Positions 7,685 through 17,454 of a stretch of 64,000 nucleotides of DNA are shown here, piece after piece. The notes under the pieces are model-generated. The model was not told the DNA's origin, did no database searches, and saw only the letters and a list, made by a program, of their open reading frames with translations. Position numbers and translations under genes: made by a program. Source of the stretch: Paracoccus marcusii (GTDB lineage: Bacteria > Pseudomonadota > Alphaproteobacteria > Rhodobacterales > Rhodobacteraceae); NCBI RefSeq assembly GCF_028621715.1, contig NZ_CP117466.1, forward strand, positions 186,001-250,000, given 5' to 3'. Position 1 is the stretch's first letter. Each line of letters opens with the position of its first letter.

Positions 7685-9454
7685 TCAGCGCAGCTCTCGA
7701 TGCTCGGCCATCAGGCCCTTGACCAAGGCATAGCACGCGCCCAGCAGCACGATGGCGAAGGGAAAGCCCGTCGACACCGCCATCGCCTGCAACGCGACCA
7801 AGCCGCCGCCCACCAGCAGGGCGATGGCGACCGCCCCCTCGATGGCGACCCAGAAGATGCGCTGCGGGACGGGGGCGTTGATCTTGCCGCCCGCCGCGAT
7901 CGTGTCGATGACCAGCGATCCGCTGTCCGACGAGGTCACGAAGAACACGATCACCAGCACGATCCCCACCAGCGAGGTGATGGAGGCAAGGGGCAGCTGC
8001 CCCAGCATGGTGAACAGCTCCAGTTCCAGCGGCGCATCCAGGATGCCCGAGAAACCGCTGACGGTCAGATCGATGGCCGTGCCGCCAAGCGCCGTCATCC
8101 ACAGGATCGAGATCAGCGACGGCACGATCAGCACCGCGATCAGGAACTGCCGCACGGTGCGGCCGCGGCTGACGCGGGCGATGAACATGCCGACAAAGGG
8201 CGACCAGCTGATCCACCATGCCCAATAGAACGCGGTCCAGCCGTGGCGGAAGTTGTCGTCCGTGCGGCCGAAGGGATTCGACAGCGGGATCAGCTCCGCA
8301 CCATAGGCGCCCAGGTTGCTGAAGAAGCCGCCCAGGATGGCCATGGTCGGCCCCACCGCGATGACAAAGATCAGCAGCACGATGGCCAGGATCATGTTCA
8401 GCTCAGACAGGCGCTTGACGCCCTTTTCCACGCCCAGGACGACCGAGGCCCCGGCGACGAAGGTGATGCCGACGATCAGCAGGATCTTGTTCAGGCCGGT
8501 GTTCTGGAACCCGAACAGATAGGCCAGCCCGGCCATCGCCTGTTCCGCGCCCAGACCCAGCGAGGTCGCAAGGCCGAAGATCGTGGCCAGCACCGCCAGG
8601 ATGTCGATGACGTGGCCCGGCCAGCCCCAGATCCGTTCGCCGAAGATCGGATAGAAGACCGAGCGCAGCGTCAGCGGCAGCCCCTTGTTATAGGCGAACA
8701 GGCCCAGTGCCAGCGCCACCACCGCATAGATCGCCCAGGGATGCAGACCCCAGTGGAAGATCGTCGCGGCCATGCCGATGCGGCGCGCGGCCTCGGGGTC
8801 GTCGACGGCGCCGCCCAGCGGGGCCCAGTCGGTGCGCACGCCCCCCTCGGTCACCGGACCGCCCAGCGCGGCCTCGAAATGGCCCAGCGGTTCGCTGACC
8901 CCATAGAACATCAGGCCGATGCCCATGCCCGCCGCAAACAGCATCGCGAACCAGCCGGTCAGGCTGAAATCGGGCGTGGCTTCGGGTCCGCCAAGACGGA
9001 TCCGGCCAAGCGGCGACACGATCAGCGCCAGGCACAACAGCACGAAGACGTTGCCGGCCAGCATGAAGAACCAGTCCAGGTTCGATGTCAGCCCGTCGCG
9101 GATGCCCCCGAACAGGGGTTCCAGCTGGCCGGGAAACATCAGCGTGGCAACGGTGAACAGCACCACCGCCGCGGCAGAGATGCCGAAGACCGGGTTGTGG
9201 ATGTCGAAGGGCACCTTGCCCTGATGCTCGATGTTGTCCTGACCGATGGTATAGTCGGTCTCGATGATCTCTGTCGGGCCTTCGGGCTCGGGCAGCGGCT
9301 CGATGCCGTCATCGGGGGCGGGTGCAGGCTCTGCCTTGGGCGGCGGGGCCTTGGGGGCATGGGGCGGGTAACGGCCGCTCAGGGCGTCCTGTTCGCGCGT
9401 CCGGTCGCGGGGGGTGCCCGGCGTTCCCGGACCTTTCGGTGGTGTTTGTGACAT
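7685..9454 (-). CDS. BCCT family transporter (betaine/choline/carnitine type)
   Basis: Secondary transporter of 589 residues in the betaine-choline-carnitine family, importing quaternary ammonium osmolytes or carbon sources with Na+ or H+. The membrane core is clear: GMGIGLMFYGVSEPLGHF (about residues 181-198), WGLHPWAIYAVVALALG, and the signature AWWISWSPFVGMFIARVSRG where the Trp box forms the substrate site. About 85 residues of Pro- and Glu-rich cytoplasmic sequence precede the first helix. Substrate (betaine, choline, carnitine or DMSP) cannot be assigned. The ATG at 9452-9454 has AAAGGGACAG upstream. It is divergent from ktrA. Confidence 0.92.
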   Translation of the reverse strand: MSQTPPKGPGTPGTPRDRTREQDALSGRYPPHAPKAPPPKAEPAPAPDDGIEPLPEPEGPTEIIETDYTIGQDNIEHQGKVPFDIHNPVFGISAAAVVLFTVATLMFPGQLEPLFGGIRDGLTSNLDWFFMLAGNVFVLLCLALIVSPLGRIRLGGPEATPDFSLTGWFAMLFAAGMGIGLMFYGVSEPLGHFEAALGGPVTEGGVRTDWAPLGGAVDDPEAARRIGMAATIFHWGLHPWAIYAVVALALGLFAYNKGLPLTLRSVFYPIFGERIWGWPGHVIDILAVLATIFGLATSLGLGAEQAMAGLAYLFGFQNTGLNKILLIVGITFVAGASVVLGVEKGVKRLSELNMILAIVLLIFVIAVGPTMAILGGFFSNLGAYGAELIPLSNPFGRTDDNFRHGWTAFYWAWWISWSPFVGMFIARVSRGRTVRQFLIAVLIVPSLISILWMTALGGTAIDLTVSGFSGILDAPLELELFTMLGQLPLASITSLVGIVLVIVFFVTSSDSGSLVIDTIAAGGKINAPVPQRIFWVAIEGAVAIALLVGGGLVALQAMAVSTGFPFAIVLLGACYALVKGLMAEHRELR

Positions 9455-9659
9455 CTGTCCCTTTCAGATTTGGTCTCGAACGGGTGGCAGGTCCTTGGAC
9501 CCTTGGCGGAAATCCGCCGCGGAGGCTCACTCCTTCTCACATTTCGGTCAGAAAGGCCACTGCCGGACATTTGGTTCCCACCGGCCCGCCCGGCCCGACC
9601 GTTGACTTTGCCGGCGACCGTGACCAAGCATTCGCGTTTTGCGCCGTGGCGAGGACCCG

Positions 9660-10316
9660 ATGGGAAAAGTGAACCGCAGCTTTGTCGTGATCGGGCTTGG
9701 CGCCTTCGGCAGCGTCGTGGCCGCCGAACTGGCGCGCTTCGGCAACCAGGTCATGGGCATCGACAAGGACCCGCGGCGGGTGGCGGCGCTGGCAGAACAG
9801 CTGCCCGCGTCGCTGATCCTGGACGCCACCGACGAAGGCGCGCTGCGCGAGGCGGGCGTCGACCGCTATGACGTGGGGCTGGTGTCCATCGGCAACAACC
9901 TGGAAAGCAACGTGATCGCCGCGATGAACCTGCGGCTGGTCGGCGTGGGCACGGTCTGGGCCAAGGCCGACAACCGCACCCATCACCGCATCCTGTCCAA
10001 GATCGGCGCCGACCGAGTGGTCATGCCGGGGCTGGAGATGGGCCGCCACACCGCGCAGATGCTGAACAACCCGGCGGTCCAAGACTATGTCAGCCTGGGC
10101 AACGGCTATTCGGTGGTGAACCTGATGATCCCGCACCGCTTGTCGGGCCGTACCCTGTCGCAGCTGAACCCCGGCCCGGGGATCGAGATCCTGGGCATGA
10201 TGCGCGGAACCGAATATCGCGACATCCGCGGAGAGGACCCGGTCCTGCAGGCCAACGATCGCCTGCTGCTGCTGGGCAAGCGGGTCGACCTGACCGGTTT
10301 CGGCGACCGGCTGTGA
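9660..10316 (+). CDS. ktrA: Potassium uptake regulatory protein KtrA/TrkA family
   Basis: Cytoplasmic gating subunit of a Ktr/Trk potassium channel-like transporter, 218 residues. The RCK_N Rossmann domain begins VIGLGAFGSVVAAELA with the glycine-rich dinucleotide loop and the acidic strand end GIDKD. The RCK_C domain covers roughly 140-215. It has a single RCK unit, as in KtrA, unlike the doubled unit of E. coli TrkA. The ATG at 9660 is preferred because it starts the conserved fold; an upstream TTG at 9639 would add seven residues. The next gene, ktrB, starts inside its stop codon (GTGA). Confidence 0.9.
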   Translation: MGKVNRSFVVIGLGAFGSVVAAELARFGNQVMGIDKDPRRVAALAEQLPASLILDATDEGALREAGVDRYDVGLVSIGNNLESNVIAAMNLRLVGVGTVWAKADNRTHHRILSKIGADRVVMPGLEMGRHTAQMLNNPAVQDYVSLGNGYSVVNLMIPHRLSGRTLSQLNPGPGIEILGMMRGTEYRDIRGEDPVLQANDRLLLLGKRVDLTGFGDRL

Positions 10317-11659
10317 AGCGGCCCCGCCCCTCGGCGCTGCGGCGCTGGCTGGCGCGCACGCCCCCGCCGGCCGTGCTGGCGGTGGGGTACCTGACCCTGA
10401 TCGCGGTGGGCGGCCTGCTGCTGATGCTGCCGCCGATGACGCACACGCCGATCACGCTGTCGGATGCGCTGTTCACCTCGACCTCGGCGGTGACGGTGAC
10501 CGGGCTGAACGTGGTCGACACCGAACTGGTCTATGCGTTCTGGGGACAGCTGGTCATCGCGGTGCTGATCCAGCTGGGCGGGCTGGGCCTGATGACCTTC
10601 GCGGTGCTGATCTGGTCGGCCCTGGGCCGCCCCCTGGGCATCACCCAAGGCACCTATCTGCGCGAGGATCTGAACCAGACCTCGTACGGCAAGCTGACGC
10701 GGCTGGTCTGGACCATCCTGCGTATCGTCGTCATGGCCGAGGTCGCGGGCGCGATGCTGCTGTGCCTGTCCTTCATGCCCCATCACGGGCTGGGCCCGGG
10801 GCTGTGGCATGCGATCTTCCATTCCGTCTCGGCGTTCAACAACGCGGGCTTCTCGACCTTCTCTCCGGGGCTGACGGGATACGCGCTGGACCCGGTGGTC
10901 AACGTGGTGATCCCGGTCCTGTTCATCGCGGGCGGCATCGGATACGTCGTCATCGCCGACCTGTATCAGCGCGCGTTCTGGCGCGGCTGGTCACTACACA
11001 CGCGGATGATGATGGTCGGCACCGCCATCCTGATCGTGGGCGGCGTCGCCATGACCGCGATCCTGGAATGGGACAACCCCAACACGCTGGCACAGTATCA
11101 CAGCATCACCGCCCGCCTGACCGTCGCGTGGTTCCAGGGCGTGACCACCCGCACCGCGGGGTTCAATTCGACCGACATCGCGGGGTTGGAGGAATCCACC
11201 TCGTTCATGTACATGATCCTGATGATCATCGGCGCCGGCCCCACCTCGACGGGCGGCGGGCTCAAGGTGACGACCGTCTTCGTGATGCTACTGGCGACCT
11301 GGGCGTTCCTGCGCCGCCGGACCGAGGTGACGGGGTTCGGCCGGTCCATCCCCCTTGGCGACGTGCTCAAGGCGATGGCGCTGATGGCGATGGCCTCGGC
11401 CGTCATCGTCACCGCGATCTTTCTGCTGCTGATCAGCGAGGGCGGCGATTTCGTCGACATCGCGTTCGAGGTGTCTTCGGCCTTCGGCACGGTCGGCCTG
11501 TCGCGGGCCTATACGCCGGAACTGTCCGAATTCGGGCGCGCGGTCATCATGGTGGTGATGTTCCTGGGCCGGGTCGGGCCGCTGACCCTGGGGTTCTTCC
11601 TGGCCACGCGGATGGTGCCGCGGGTGCGATATCCCGCGGGCCAAGTGCACCTTGGCTGA
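10313..11659 (+). CDS. ktrB: Potassium transporter membrane subunit KtrB/TrkH family
   Basis: Ion-conducting subunit of the potassium uptake system, 448 residues, with four pore-loop repeats visible. Selectivity-filter segments read TVTGLN (about 61-66), SAFNNAGFS (about 176-184), TRTAGFN (about 279-285) and SAFGTVGLS (about 391-399), as in KtrB, TrkH and HKT proteins. A gating-loop region rich in Gly/Ser (GAGPTSTGGGLKV) precedes the last repeat. Start is GTG, overlapping the ktrA stop by four bases (GTGA). Pairing with a single-RCK KtrA argues for the Na+-dependent Ktr type, but this is inference. Confidence 0.92.
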   Translation: MKRPRPSALRRWLARTPPPAVLAVGYLTLIAVGGLLLMLPPMTHTPITLSDALFTSTSAVTVTGLNVVDTELVYAFWGQLVIAVLIQLGGLGLMTFAVLIWSALGRPLGITQGTYLREDLNQTSYGKLTRLVWTILRIVVMAEVAGAMLLCLSFMPHHGLGPGLWHAIFHSVSAFNNAGFSTFSPGLTGYALDPVVNVVIPVLFIAGGIGYVVIADLYQRAFWRGWSLHTRMMMVGTAILIVGGVAMTAILEWDNPNTLAQYHSITARLTVAWFQGVTTRTAGFNSTDIAGLEESTSFMYMILMIIGAGPTSTGGGLKVTTVFVMLLATWAFLRRRTEVTGFGRSIPLGDVLKAMALMAMASAVIVTAIFLLLISEGGDFVDIAFEVSSAFGTVGLSRAYTPELSEFGRAVIMVVMFLGRVGPLTLGFFLATRMVPRVRYPAGQVHLG

Positions 11660-11680
11660 TGCGCCCGCCGCCCCTATAAG
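11652..11680 (+). promoter_or_regulatory. Candidate hisB promoter
   Basis: TTGGCT at 11652-11657 and TATAAG at 11675-11680 are separated by 17 bases, a good sigma-70-like match. The -35 overlaps the end of ktrB, and transcription would start a few bases before the hisB ribosome site. Predicted by eye only. Confidence 0.5.
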
Positions 11681-11704
11681 GCGCCCTGACAGGAAGGACA
11701 TCCC

Positions 11705-12292
11705 ATGCGCCAGGCGACCATCACCCGCAAGACCTCGGAAACCTCGATCGAGGTGACGCTGAACCTCGACGGCACCGGGGTCTATGACAACCGCACCGGC
11801 GTGGGCTTCTTCGATCACATGCTGGACCAGCTGTCGCGCCATTCGCTGATCGACATGACCATCCGCGCCAAGGGCGACCTGCATATCGACGATCACCACA
11901 CGGTCGAGGATACGGGCATCGCCATCGGCCAGGCCCTGGTCGCGGCACTGGGCGACAAGAAGGGCATCCGCCGTTACGGCAGCTTCCTGCTGGCCATGGA
12001 CGATTCGCTGGTCCGCGCGGCGTTGGACCTGTCGGCGCGGCCCTATCTGGTCTGGAACGTCGATTTCCCGTCGGAAAAGATCGGCACGTTCGACACCGAA
12101 CTGGTGCGCGAATTTTTCCAGGCGCTGTCCACGCATGGCGGCATCACGCTGCATGTGGACCGCCTGCACGGGCTGAACAGCCACCACATCGCCGAGGCCG
12201 CCTTCAAGGCCGTCGCCCGCGCGCTACGCGAGGCGGTCGAGCCCGATCCGCGCATGGCGGGCGTGCTGCCCTCGACCAAGGGGGCGCTGTGA
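11705..12292 (+). CDS. hisB: Imidazoleglycerol-phosphate dehydratase HisB
   Basis: Monofunctional HisB of 195 residues, catalysing dehydration of imidazole glycerol phosphate to imidazole acetol phosphate in histidine synthesis. The metal-binding repeats are present: [15 protein letters not shown] (about 36-50), [11 protein letters not shown] (about 63-73), DIDMT-type strands and the second motif [14 protein letters not shown] (about 157-170). There is no phosphatase domain, as is normal outside enterobacteria. The ribosome site ACAGGAAGGAC lies before the ATG. It overlaps hisH by one base. Confidence 0.96.
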   Translation: MRQATITRKTSETSIEVTLNLDGTGVYDNRTGVGFFDHMLDQLSRHSLIDMTIRAKGDLHIDDHHTVEDTGIAIGQALVAALGDKKGIRRYGSFLLAMDDSLVRAALDLSARPYLVWNVDFPSEKIGTFDTELVREFFQALSTHGGITLHVDRLHGLNSHHIAEAAFKAVARALREAVEPDPRMAGVLPSTKGAL

Positions 12293-12921
12293 TGCGGGTC
12301 GCGCTGGTCGATTACGACAGCGGCAACCTGCATTCGGCCGAAAAGGCGTTCCAGCTGATGGGCCGCGATGCGGGCGCCGAGGTCGTTGTTACCTCGGACC
12401 CCGAGGTCGCCGCCCGCGCCGACCGCGTCGTGCTGCCGGGCGACGGGGCCTTTCCCGCCTGCCGCACCGCCCTGGGCGAGGTGGACGGCATGGCCGAGGC
12501 CATCCGCGACGCCGTCCTGACCCGCGGCGTGCCCTTCATGGGCATCTGCGTCGGCATGCAGATGCTGGCCACCACCGGGCATGAATACCGCGAGACGCCG
12601 GGTCTTGACTGGATCGGCGGGGAGATCCGCGCCATCGCCGCCCCCGGCCTCAAGGTGCCGCATATGGGCTGGAACGATCTGGTCATCGACCGCCCCCACC
12701 CCGTGCTGGAGGGGATCGCGACCGGCGATCACGCCTATTTCGTCCACAGCTGGCAGTTCCAGGTGGCCGACCCCGCGCATCTGCTGGCCCATGTCGATTA
12801 CGGCGGGCCGGTGACGGCGGTGGTCGGGCGCGACAATATCGTCGGTACCCAGTTCCACCCCGAGAAATCGCAGGCCGTGGGCCTGCGCCTGATCGCCAAC
12901 TTCCTGCGCTGGAACCCCTGA
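12292..12921 (+). CDS. hisH: Imidazole glycerol phosphate synthase glutaminase subunit HisH
   Basis: Class I glutamine amidotransferase subunit of 209 residues that supplies ammonia to HisF. The catalytic triad is visible: Cys86 in GICVGMQML, His189 and Glu191 in TQFHPEKSQ; the oxyanion region PGDGAFP (about 49-55) is intact. The ATG at 12292 overlaps the hisB stop (TGATG); a GTG one codon upstream is a possible alternative. HisA and HisF, which usually follow in this group, are not next to it: the next gene is adenine deaminase. Confidence 0.95.
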   Translation: MRVALVDYDSGNLHSAEKAFQLMGRDAGAEVVVTSDPEVAARADRVVLPGDGAFPACRTALGEVDGMAEAIRDAVLTRGVPFMGICVGMQMLATTGHEYRETPGLDWIGGEIRAIAAPGLKVPHMGWNDLVIDRPHPVLEGIATGDHAYFVHSWQFQVADPAHLLAHVDYGGPVTAVVGRDNIVGTQFHPEKSQAVGLRLIANFLRWNP

Positions 12922-12944
12922 GGGGTCACTGGACCTTGGGCCTC

Positions 12945-12967
12945 GTTTGCGGTCATGTGCCGCAAAC
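12945..12967 (+). other. Hairpin in the hisH-ade gap
   Basis: An 8-base inverted repeat GTTTGCGG...CCGCAAAC with a 7-base loop lies between the hisH stop and the ade ribosome site (CAGGAGACAG, which begins three bases later). There is no U-tract, so it is not a classic terminator. It may be a leader structure or processing site. Confidence 0.4.
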
Positions 12968-12982
12968 GGACAGGAGACAGTG

Positions 12983-14677
12983 ATGGATGATCTGGAACGC
13001 CGCATCGCCGTGGCCAGGGGCGATCAGCCCGCCGACCTGATCCTGCGCGGCGGCCGGGTCTTCGATCTGATCACCGGCACGATGATGGCGGGCGACGTGG
13101 CGATCTGCGGCGACCGCATCGCGGGCATCGGCGAATACGACGGCACCCGCGTGATCGACGTCACCGGGCTGATCCTGGTGCCGGGCTTCATCGACACGCA
13201 TCTGCATGTCGAAAGCAGCCTGGTCACGCCCTTCGAATTCGACCGCTGCGTGACGCCGCGCGGCGTCACCACGGCCATCTGCGACCCGCACGAGATCGCC
13301 AATGTCATCGGCCTGGACGGCATCCGGTATTTTCAGGCCGCGTCCGAGCATCTGCTGATGGACCTGCGGGTACAGCTGTCCTCCTGCGTGCCGTCGACCG
13401 AGATGGAGACATCGGGCGCGCGGATCGAGGCCGGGGATCTGGCGCAGGTCATGGGCCACCCTTCGGCCATCGGGCTGGCAGAGTTCATGAACTATCCCGG
13501 CGTGATCCATCGCGACCCGGCCGCCATGGCCAAGCTGCGCCTGTTCGCGGGTGGTCACATCGACGGGCATTGCCCGCAGCTGACGGGTCTGGACCTGAAC
13601 GCCTATGTCGCCGCCGGCATCCGCACCGAGCATGAGGCCACGACCGCCGAGGAAGCGCTGGAGAAGCTGCGCAAGGGGATGCGCGTCCTGATCCGCGAAG
13701 GGTCCGTCAGCAAGGATCTGGACGCGCTGCAGCCGATCCTGACGGATACGACCAGCGCCTATCTGTGCCTGTGCACCGACGACCGCAACCCGCTGGACAT
13801 CGGAGAGCATGGGCATCTGGACTACATGATCCGCCGGCTGATCGCGCTTGGCACATCGCCGCTGGCGGCCTATCGCGCGGCGTCGCTCTCGGCGGCCGAG
13901 GCCTTCGGGCTGAAGGATCGCGGGCTGATCGCGCCGGGCCTGCGCGCCGATATCGTGGCCATCGACAGCCTGGAGGAGTGCCACGCGCAGCTGGTCCTGA
14001 CCGGCGGGCGGGTGGTCGATGACGCGGCCTTCGCCGCGCGCGGGACGGTGGCGCCGGTGGGCCTCGGCTCGGTCAAGGCGCCCAAGGTGACCCCGCAGGA
14101 TTTCCGCTGCACCGGCAACCGCGTGGAGACGCCGGTGATCGGCATCCTGGAAGGCAAGATCATCACCGAACACCTGACACATGACATCCCGCCGCAGGAC
14201 GGCGACAAGCGCCCCGATCCGTCGCGCGATCTGTCCCGCATCGCGGTGATCGAGCGGCATGGGCGGAACGGCAACATCGCCACGGGCTTCGTGCAGGGCT
14301 TCGGGCTGGCGCACGGGGCCATCGCCTCGACCCTGTGCCATGATCATCACAACATCGCCGTGGTGGGCGTCGATTACGCCGACATGGCGCTGGCGGCCAA
14401 CCGGCTGACCGATCTGGAGGGGGGATTCGTCGTGGCCTGCGACGGCCGTATCCTGGCGGAACTGCCCCTGCCGGTCGCGGGGCTGATGAGCCTTGAGCCG
14501 TTCGAGACCGTGCGCGACACGCTGATCGCCCTGCGGGAGGCGGCCCGGACCCTGGGCACGACGCTGGAGGAGCCGTTCCTGCAGCTGGCCTTCCTGGCCC
14601 TGCCGGTCATTCCCGCGCTGAAGATCACCGATCGCGGCATGGTCGATGTCGCGAAATTCGAGATCATCGCCCCCTGA
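12983..14677 (+). CDS. ade: Adenine deaminase
   Basis: Amidohydrolase converting adenine to hypoxanthine and ammonia in purine salvage, 564 residues, full family length. The N-terminal beta domain has [11 protein letters not shown]. The metal-binding start of the barrel is [17 protein letters not shown] (about 67-83), followed by CDPHEIANV, the bridging region [10 protein letters not shown] (about 195-204) and [19 protein letters not shown]. The C-terminal Ade-specific domain holds NGNIATGFV and HDHHNI. The ATG at 12983 is used because GGAGACAG precedes it; an earlier in-frame ATG would add 12 unrelated residues. It is convergent with cmk. Confidence 0.93.
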   Translation: MDDLERRIAVARGDQPADLILRGGRVFDLITGTMMAGDVAICGDRIAGIGEYDGTRVIDVTGLILVPGFIDTHLHVESSLVTPFEFDRCVTPRGVTTAICDPHEIANVIGLDGIRYFQAASEHLLMDLRVQLSSCVPSTEMETSGARIEAGDLAQVMGHPSAIGLAEFMNYPGVIHRDPAAMAKLRLFAGGHIDGHCPQLTGLDLNAYVAAGIRTEHEATTAEEALEKLRKGMRVLIREGSVSKDLDALQPILTDTTSAYLCLCTDDRNPLDIGEHGHLDYMIRRLIALGTSPLAAYRAASLSAAEAFGLKDRGLIAPGLRADIVAIDSLEECHAQLVLTGGRVVDDAAFAARGTVAPVGLGSVKAPKVTPQDFRCTGNRVETPVIGILEGKIITEHLTHDIPPQDGDKRPDPSRDLSRIAVIERHGRNGNIATGFVQGFGLAHGAIASTLCHDHHNIAVVGVDYADMALAANRLTDLEGGFVVACDGRILAELPLPVAGLMSLEPFETVRDTLIALREAARTLGTTLEEPFLQLAFLALPVIPALKITDRGMVDVAKFEIIAP

Positions 14678-14714
14678 CCCCGCCGGCATCGGTGCGGGAC
14701 GGGCACCAGGCCCG

Positions 14715-15302
14715 TCAGTCGCCCCGGACGCGCAACACCTCGGCCACGGCGCGCGCGACGGCATCGTCGATGCTCAGCGTGCTGGTGTCCAGCACGACCG
14801 CATCCTCGGCCGGGCGCAGCGGCGCCGTCGCCCGCTGGCTGTCGCGCAGGTCGCGTTCGCGCAGCTGGGCCAGCATCTCCTGGGGATCGGCGCCCAGTTC
14901 CGCCGCGCGGCGCGCCGCCCGCACCTCGTCCGAGGCGACTACGTACAGCTTGACCGCCGCATCGGGACAGATGACCGTGCCGATGTCGCGCCCGTCCAGC
15001 ACGGCGCCGGGGTCCTGCGCGGCAAAGCGGTGCTGGAACGCGACCAGGGCCGCGCGCACGTCGGGAATGGCCGCGATGCGGCTGGCGGCCTGACCCGCCT
15101 CGGCGCTGCGCAGGTCCGGGCGGGCCAGATCCTCCGCGTTCAGCGAATGGGCCGCCGCGACCGGATCGCCCCCCTTGGCGCCGGTCGCCCGGTACAGCAG
15201 ACCCGTGTCCAGGTGGTGAAATCCGAACCGGTCGGCCAGCGCGCGGGCGATGGTGCCCTTGCCCGATGCGGCCGGTCCGTCGATGGCGATGATGAAGGGC
15301 AT
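14715..15302 (-). CDS. cmk: Cytidylate kinase Cmk
   Basis: (d)CMP kinase of 195 residues. The P-loop [19 protein letters not shown] starts at about residue 5, followed by the [18 protein letters not shown]-binding segment and [19 protein letters not shown]. The protein is shorter than E. coli Cmk (about 225 residues), which is usual in this bacterial group. The ATG at 15300-15302 places the P-loop at the expected distance; longer upstream frames are unlikely. Cmk often lies upstream of rpsA in proteobacteria, but no rpsA is seen here. Divergent from the LuxR gene. Confidence 0.93.
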   Translation of the reverse strand: MPFIIAIDGPAASGKGTIARALADRFGFHHLDTGLLYRATGAKGGDPVAAAHSLNAEDLARPDLRSAEAGQAASRIAAIPDVRAALVAFQHRFAAQDPGAVLDGRDIGTVICPDAAVKLYVVASDEVRAARRAAELGADPQEMLAQLRERDLRDSQRATAPLRPAEDAVVLDTSTLSIDDAVARAVAEVLRVRGD

Positions 15303-15512
15303 GGCAGGCGATCTGTCGGTTGGCGTTGAGAACGGATTGTCCCGCACCCTTCGCATGCCCGGGGCCACGCGTCCAGCACCCCCGCCCCCGGACCGCCACG
15401 CGCAATATTCAGATCACCGGCCATCGCGATATTTTCACGACATTACCCCTTGGCAATCTCTGCGCTGCGCCGTCCTATGGGACTTTAAGAACGCATTGAG
15501 TTTTAGACATAG

Positions 15513-16271
15513 ATGTTATCAGGTTTTATCGAACGTCTTCTGGACGCCCCGACCATTGCCGACATCCGCGCCGTATTTCTGGAAGCGGTCGGCCAGCTTG
15601 GCTACGATCACGCCCTTTATGCCGCGCGTTTCATGCTGACGGTGCCCAGGGCGCTGTTGCGCGACAACCCCGTGGTCTTCAGCAACCTACCCCCCGATCT
15701 GATCGAACAAGCCCAGCGGCTGCGCGATCTGGATCAGGACCCCTGGGTCGAATGGGTGCGCGACAATGACGGCGACATCGCATCCGACGCGTTGCAGGAC
15801 CAATTCGGCCCGTCGCGGTCCTTCGGGCTGGCGGCGGAACACGGGCTGGGCCATGCCCGCATCATCAGCCTGCGCGACAAGGTCCTCCACAGCGTGGGCG
15901 CGGTGGTGGTAATGCCGCGGCAGGGTGCCGATGCGCAGGACCTGCAGGCGTCCTGGGCGCGGTCGGGCCGCGAGGTCCGGGTGCTGTCCTGGGTGATGCA
16001 CATGCGCATCGCGACGATGCAGCGCAACCTGCCCAAGGCCACCCTGACCCCGCGCCAACGCGAGGTCCTGGGCTGGCGCTCGGCCGGCAAGACCGTCGGA
16101 GAGATCGCGGTGATCCTGGGCATCACCGCCGCCACCGTGGAAAAGCACATGCGCCTGGCCCGCGAGGCCCTGGGGGTCGAGACGACGCCCCAGGCCGTGC
16201 TCAAGGCCCATGTAACGCATCAGCTGTTCCAGCCTGCCGCCGCCTCGCTGAGGCTGGGGGGCCAGGGGTAG
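15513..16271 (+). CDS. LuxR family regulator with autoinducer-binding domain (no luxI nearby)
   Basis: Transcription factor of 252 residues. The N-terminal about 165 residues fit the Autoind_bind fold: the Trp and Asp that normally contact the acyl-homoserine lactone are represented by DPWVEWVRDN (about 75-84), with QFGPSRSFGLAAEHGLGHARI after it. The C-terminal LuxR helix-turn-helix reads LTPRQREVLGWRSAGKTVGEIAVILGI (split over about 176-202), with TVEKHMRLAREALGV as recognition helix. No luxI-type synthase lies in the window, so it is a candidate LuxR solo. The upstream 70 bases are AT-rich for this genome and no clear ribosome site is seen. Confidence 0.87.
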   Translation: MLSGFIERLLDAPTIADIRAVFLEAVGQLGYDHALYAARFMLTVPRALLRDNPVVFSNLPPDLIEQAQRLRDLDQDPWVEWVRDNDGDIASDALQDQFGPSRSFGLAAEHGLGHARIISLRDKVLHSVGAVVVMPRQGADAQDLQASWARSGREVRVLSWVMHMRIATMQRNLPKATLTPRQREVLGWRSAGKTVGEIAVILGITAATVEKHMRLAREALGVETTPQAVLKAHVTHQLFQPAAASLRLGGQG

Positions 16272-16410
16272 GGTTTTCCACCGTTTCGCCCGCCCCCGAA
16301 ACCGCGTCACATCGCGGCGTTCCGTGAGTGGTGACACGCAAGTGTCAGGAACAGGCGGCGTGCGGCAAGGTTGCCTTGGCCGGGCGCCGCCACCAAGGTC
16401 CGGAACGCGA

Positions 16411-16435
16411 AATGCCGGCCCAGGGGGCCGGCATT
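16411..16435 (-). terminator. tsf terminator
   Basis: Perfect 11-base inverted repeat AATGCCGGCCC / GGGCCGGCATT with a 3-base loop lies just past the tsf stop. On the minus strand the stem ends in ATTTCGCG. It ends the rpsB-tsf transcript. Confidence 0.7.
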
Positions 16436-16458
16436 CGTGTCGTTCGATCAAGAAAGGA

Positions 16459-17370
16459 TCAGGCGCCGCTGAGGGTCTTGGCGACCTCGGCTGCGAAATC
16501 CTCTTCCTTCTTCTCGATGCCTTCGCCGACCATCACGCGGGCATAGCCGGTAATCTGGACGCCGGCCTCGGCCGCTGCCTGCTCGACCGTCAGGTCGGGG
16601 TTCATCACGAAGGCCTGCCCCAGCAGCGTGTTCTCGGCCACGAACTTCTTCATCCGGCCCGGGATGATGTTGTTCTGGATGACGGCCTCGGGCTTCGGCT
16701 TGGCCGAAGAGGCGTTCTCTTCAAGCGCCTTGGCGGTCTGGACCTGCAGCTCGCGCTCCAGCGCGGCGGGGTCCATGGTCGCTTCCGACAGCGAAACGGG
16801 GTTCGTCGCCGCGATGTGCATCGCGAACTGCTTGCCCACGGTCTGCGCCTTGTCCGCCGGACCCGACAGCGCGACCAGCACGCCAATCTTGCCCAGGCCG
16901 TCGGCGGCGGCGTTGTGCACGTAGGACACGACGGTCTCGCCTTCCAGGACCTGCACGCGGCGCAGGGTCAGGTTCTCGCCGATGCGGGCGATGGCGCCGG
17001 TCACGACGTCCGAGACGGGCTTGCCGTCCAGATCGGCGGCCTTCAGGGCCTCGATCTCGCCCGCGCCGTTCAGCGCGACGCCGGTGATGTCACGGACCAG
17101 CTGCTGGAAATCGGCGTTCTTGGCGACGAAGTCGGTCTCCGAGTTGATCTCGACGGCGACGCCGCGGCCACCCGAGACCTGCACGCCCACCAGACCTTCG
17201 GCGGCGACGCGATCGGCCTTCTTGGCGGCTTTCGCCAGGCCCTTGGTGCGCAGCCAGTCGATGGCCGCTTCCATGTTGCCGTCGTTCTCGGTCAGGGCCT
17301 TCTTGGCGTCCATCATGCCTGCGCCGGTGGTCTCGCGCAGTTCCTTCACCATCGCTGCGGTGATTGCCAT
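16459..17370 (-). CDS. tsf: Elongation factor Ts
   Basis: Guanine nucleotide exchange factor for EF-Tu, 303 residues. The N-terminal UBA-like segment [19 protein letters not shown] contains the TGAGxMDxKKAL signature at about residues 15-26, with [13 protein letters not shown] around 77-89. The C-terminal core dimerisation domains end in the acidic-basic helix [17 protein letters not shown]. The ATG at 17368-17370 has AGGAGACGG upstream. It follows rpsB across a gap holding a hairpin, as in most bacteria. Confidence 0.97.
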   Translation of the reverse strand: MAITAAMVKELRETTGAGMMDAKKALTENDGNMEAAIDWLRTKGLAKAAKKADRVAAEGLVGVQVSGGRGVAVEINSETDFVAKNADFQQLVRDITGVALNGAGEIEALKAADLDGKPVSDVVTGAIARIGENLTLRRVQVLEGETVVSYVHNAAADGLGKIGVLVALSGPADKAQTVGKQFAMHIAATNPVSLSEATMDPAALERELQVQTAKALEENASSAKPKPEAVIQNNIIPGRMKKFVAENTLLGQAFVMNPDLTVEQAAAEAGVQITGYARVMVGEGIEKKEEDFAAEVAKTLSGA

Positions 17371-17394
17371 ATCCGTCTCCTATCTGTTCAACGC

Positions 17395-17421
17395 GTCAGG
17401 CGGGGCATATCCCCGCCTGAC
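17395..17421 (-). terminator. rpsB-tsf intercistronic hairpin (attenuator candidate)
   Basis: An 11-base perfect stem GTCAGGCGGGG / CCCCGCCTGAC with a 5-base loop sits between rpsB and tsf. There is no U-tract after it in the reading direction (GCGTTGAAC), so it would dampen rather than stop transcription, or protect the rpsB 3' end. Confidence 0.5.
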
Positions 17422-17454
17422 GACAATCCGATGAATGGGTGGTTCCGGGGCGGA

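Noticed and set aside
9639..9659. TTG start seven codons upstream for ktrA
   Set aside because: It adds MRRGEDP before the conserved Rossmann start and has no better ribosome site than the ATG.
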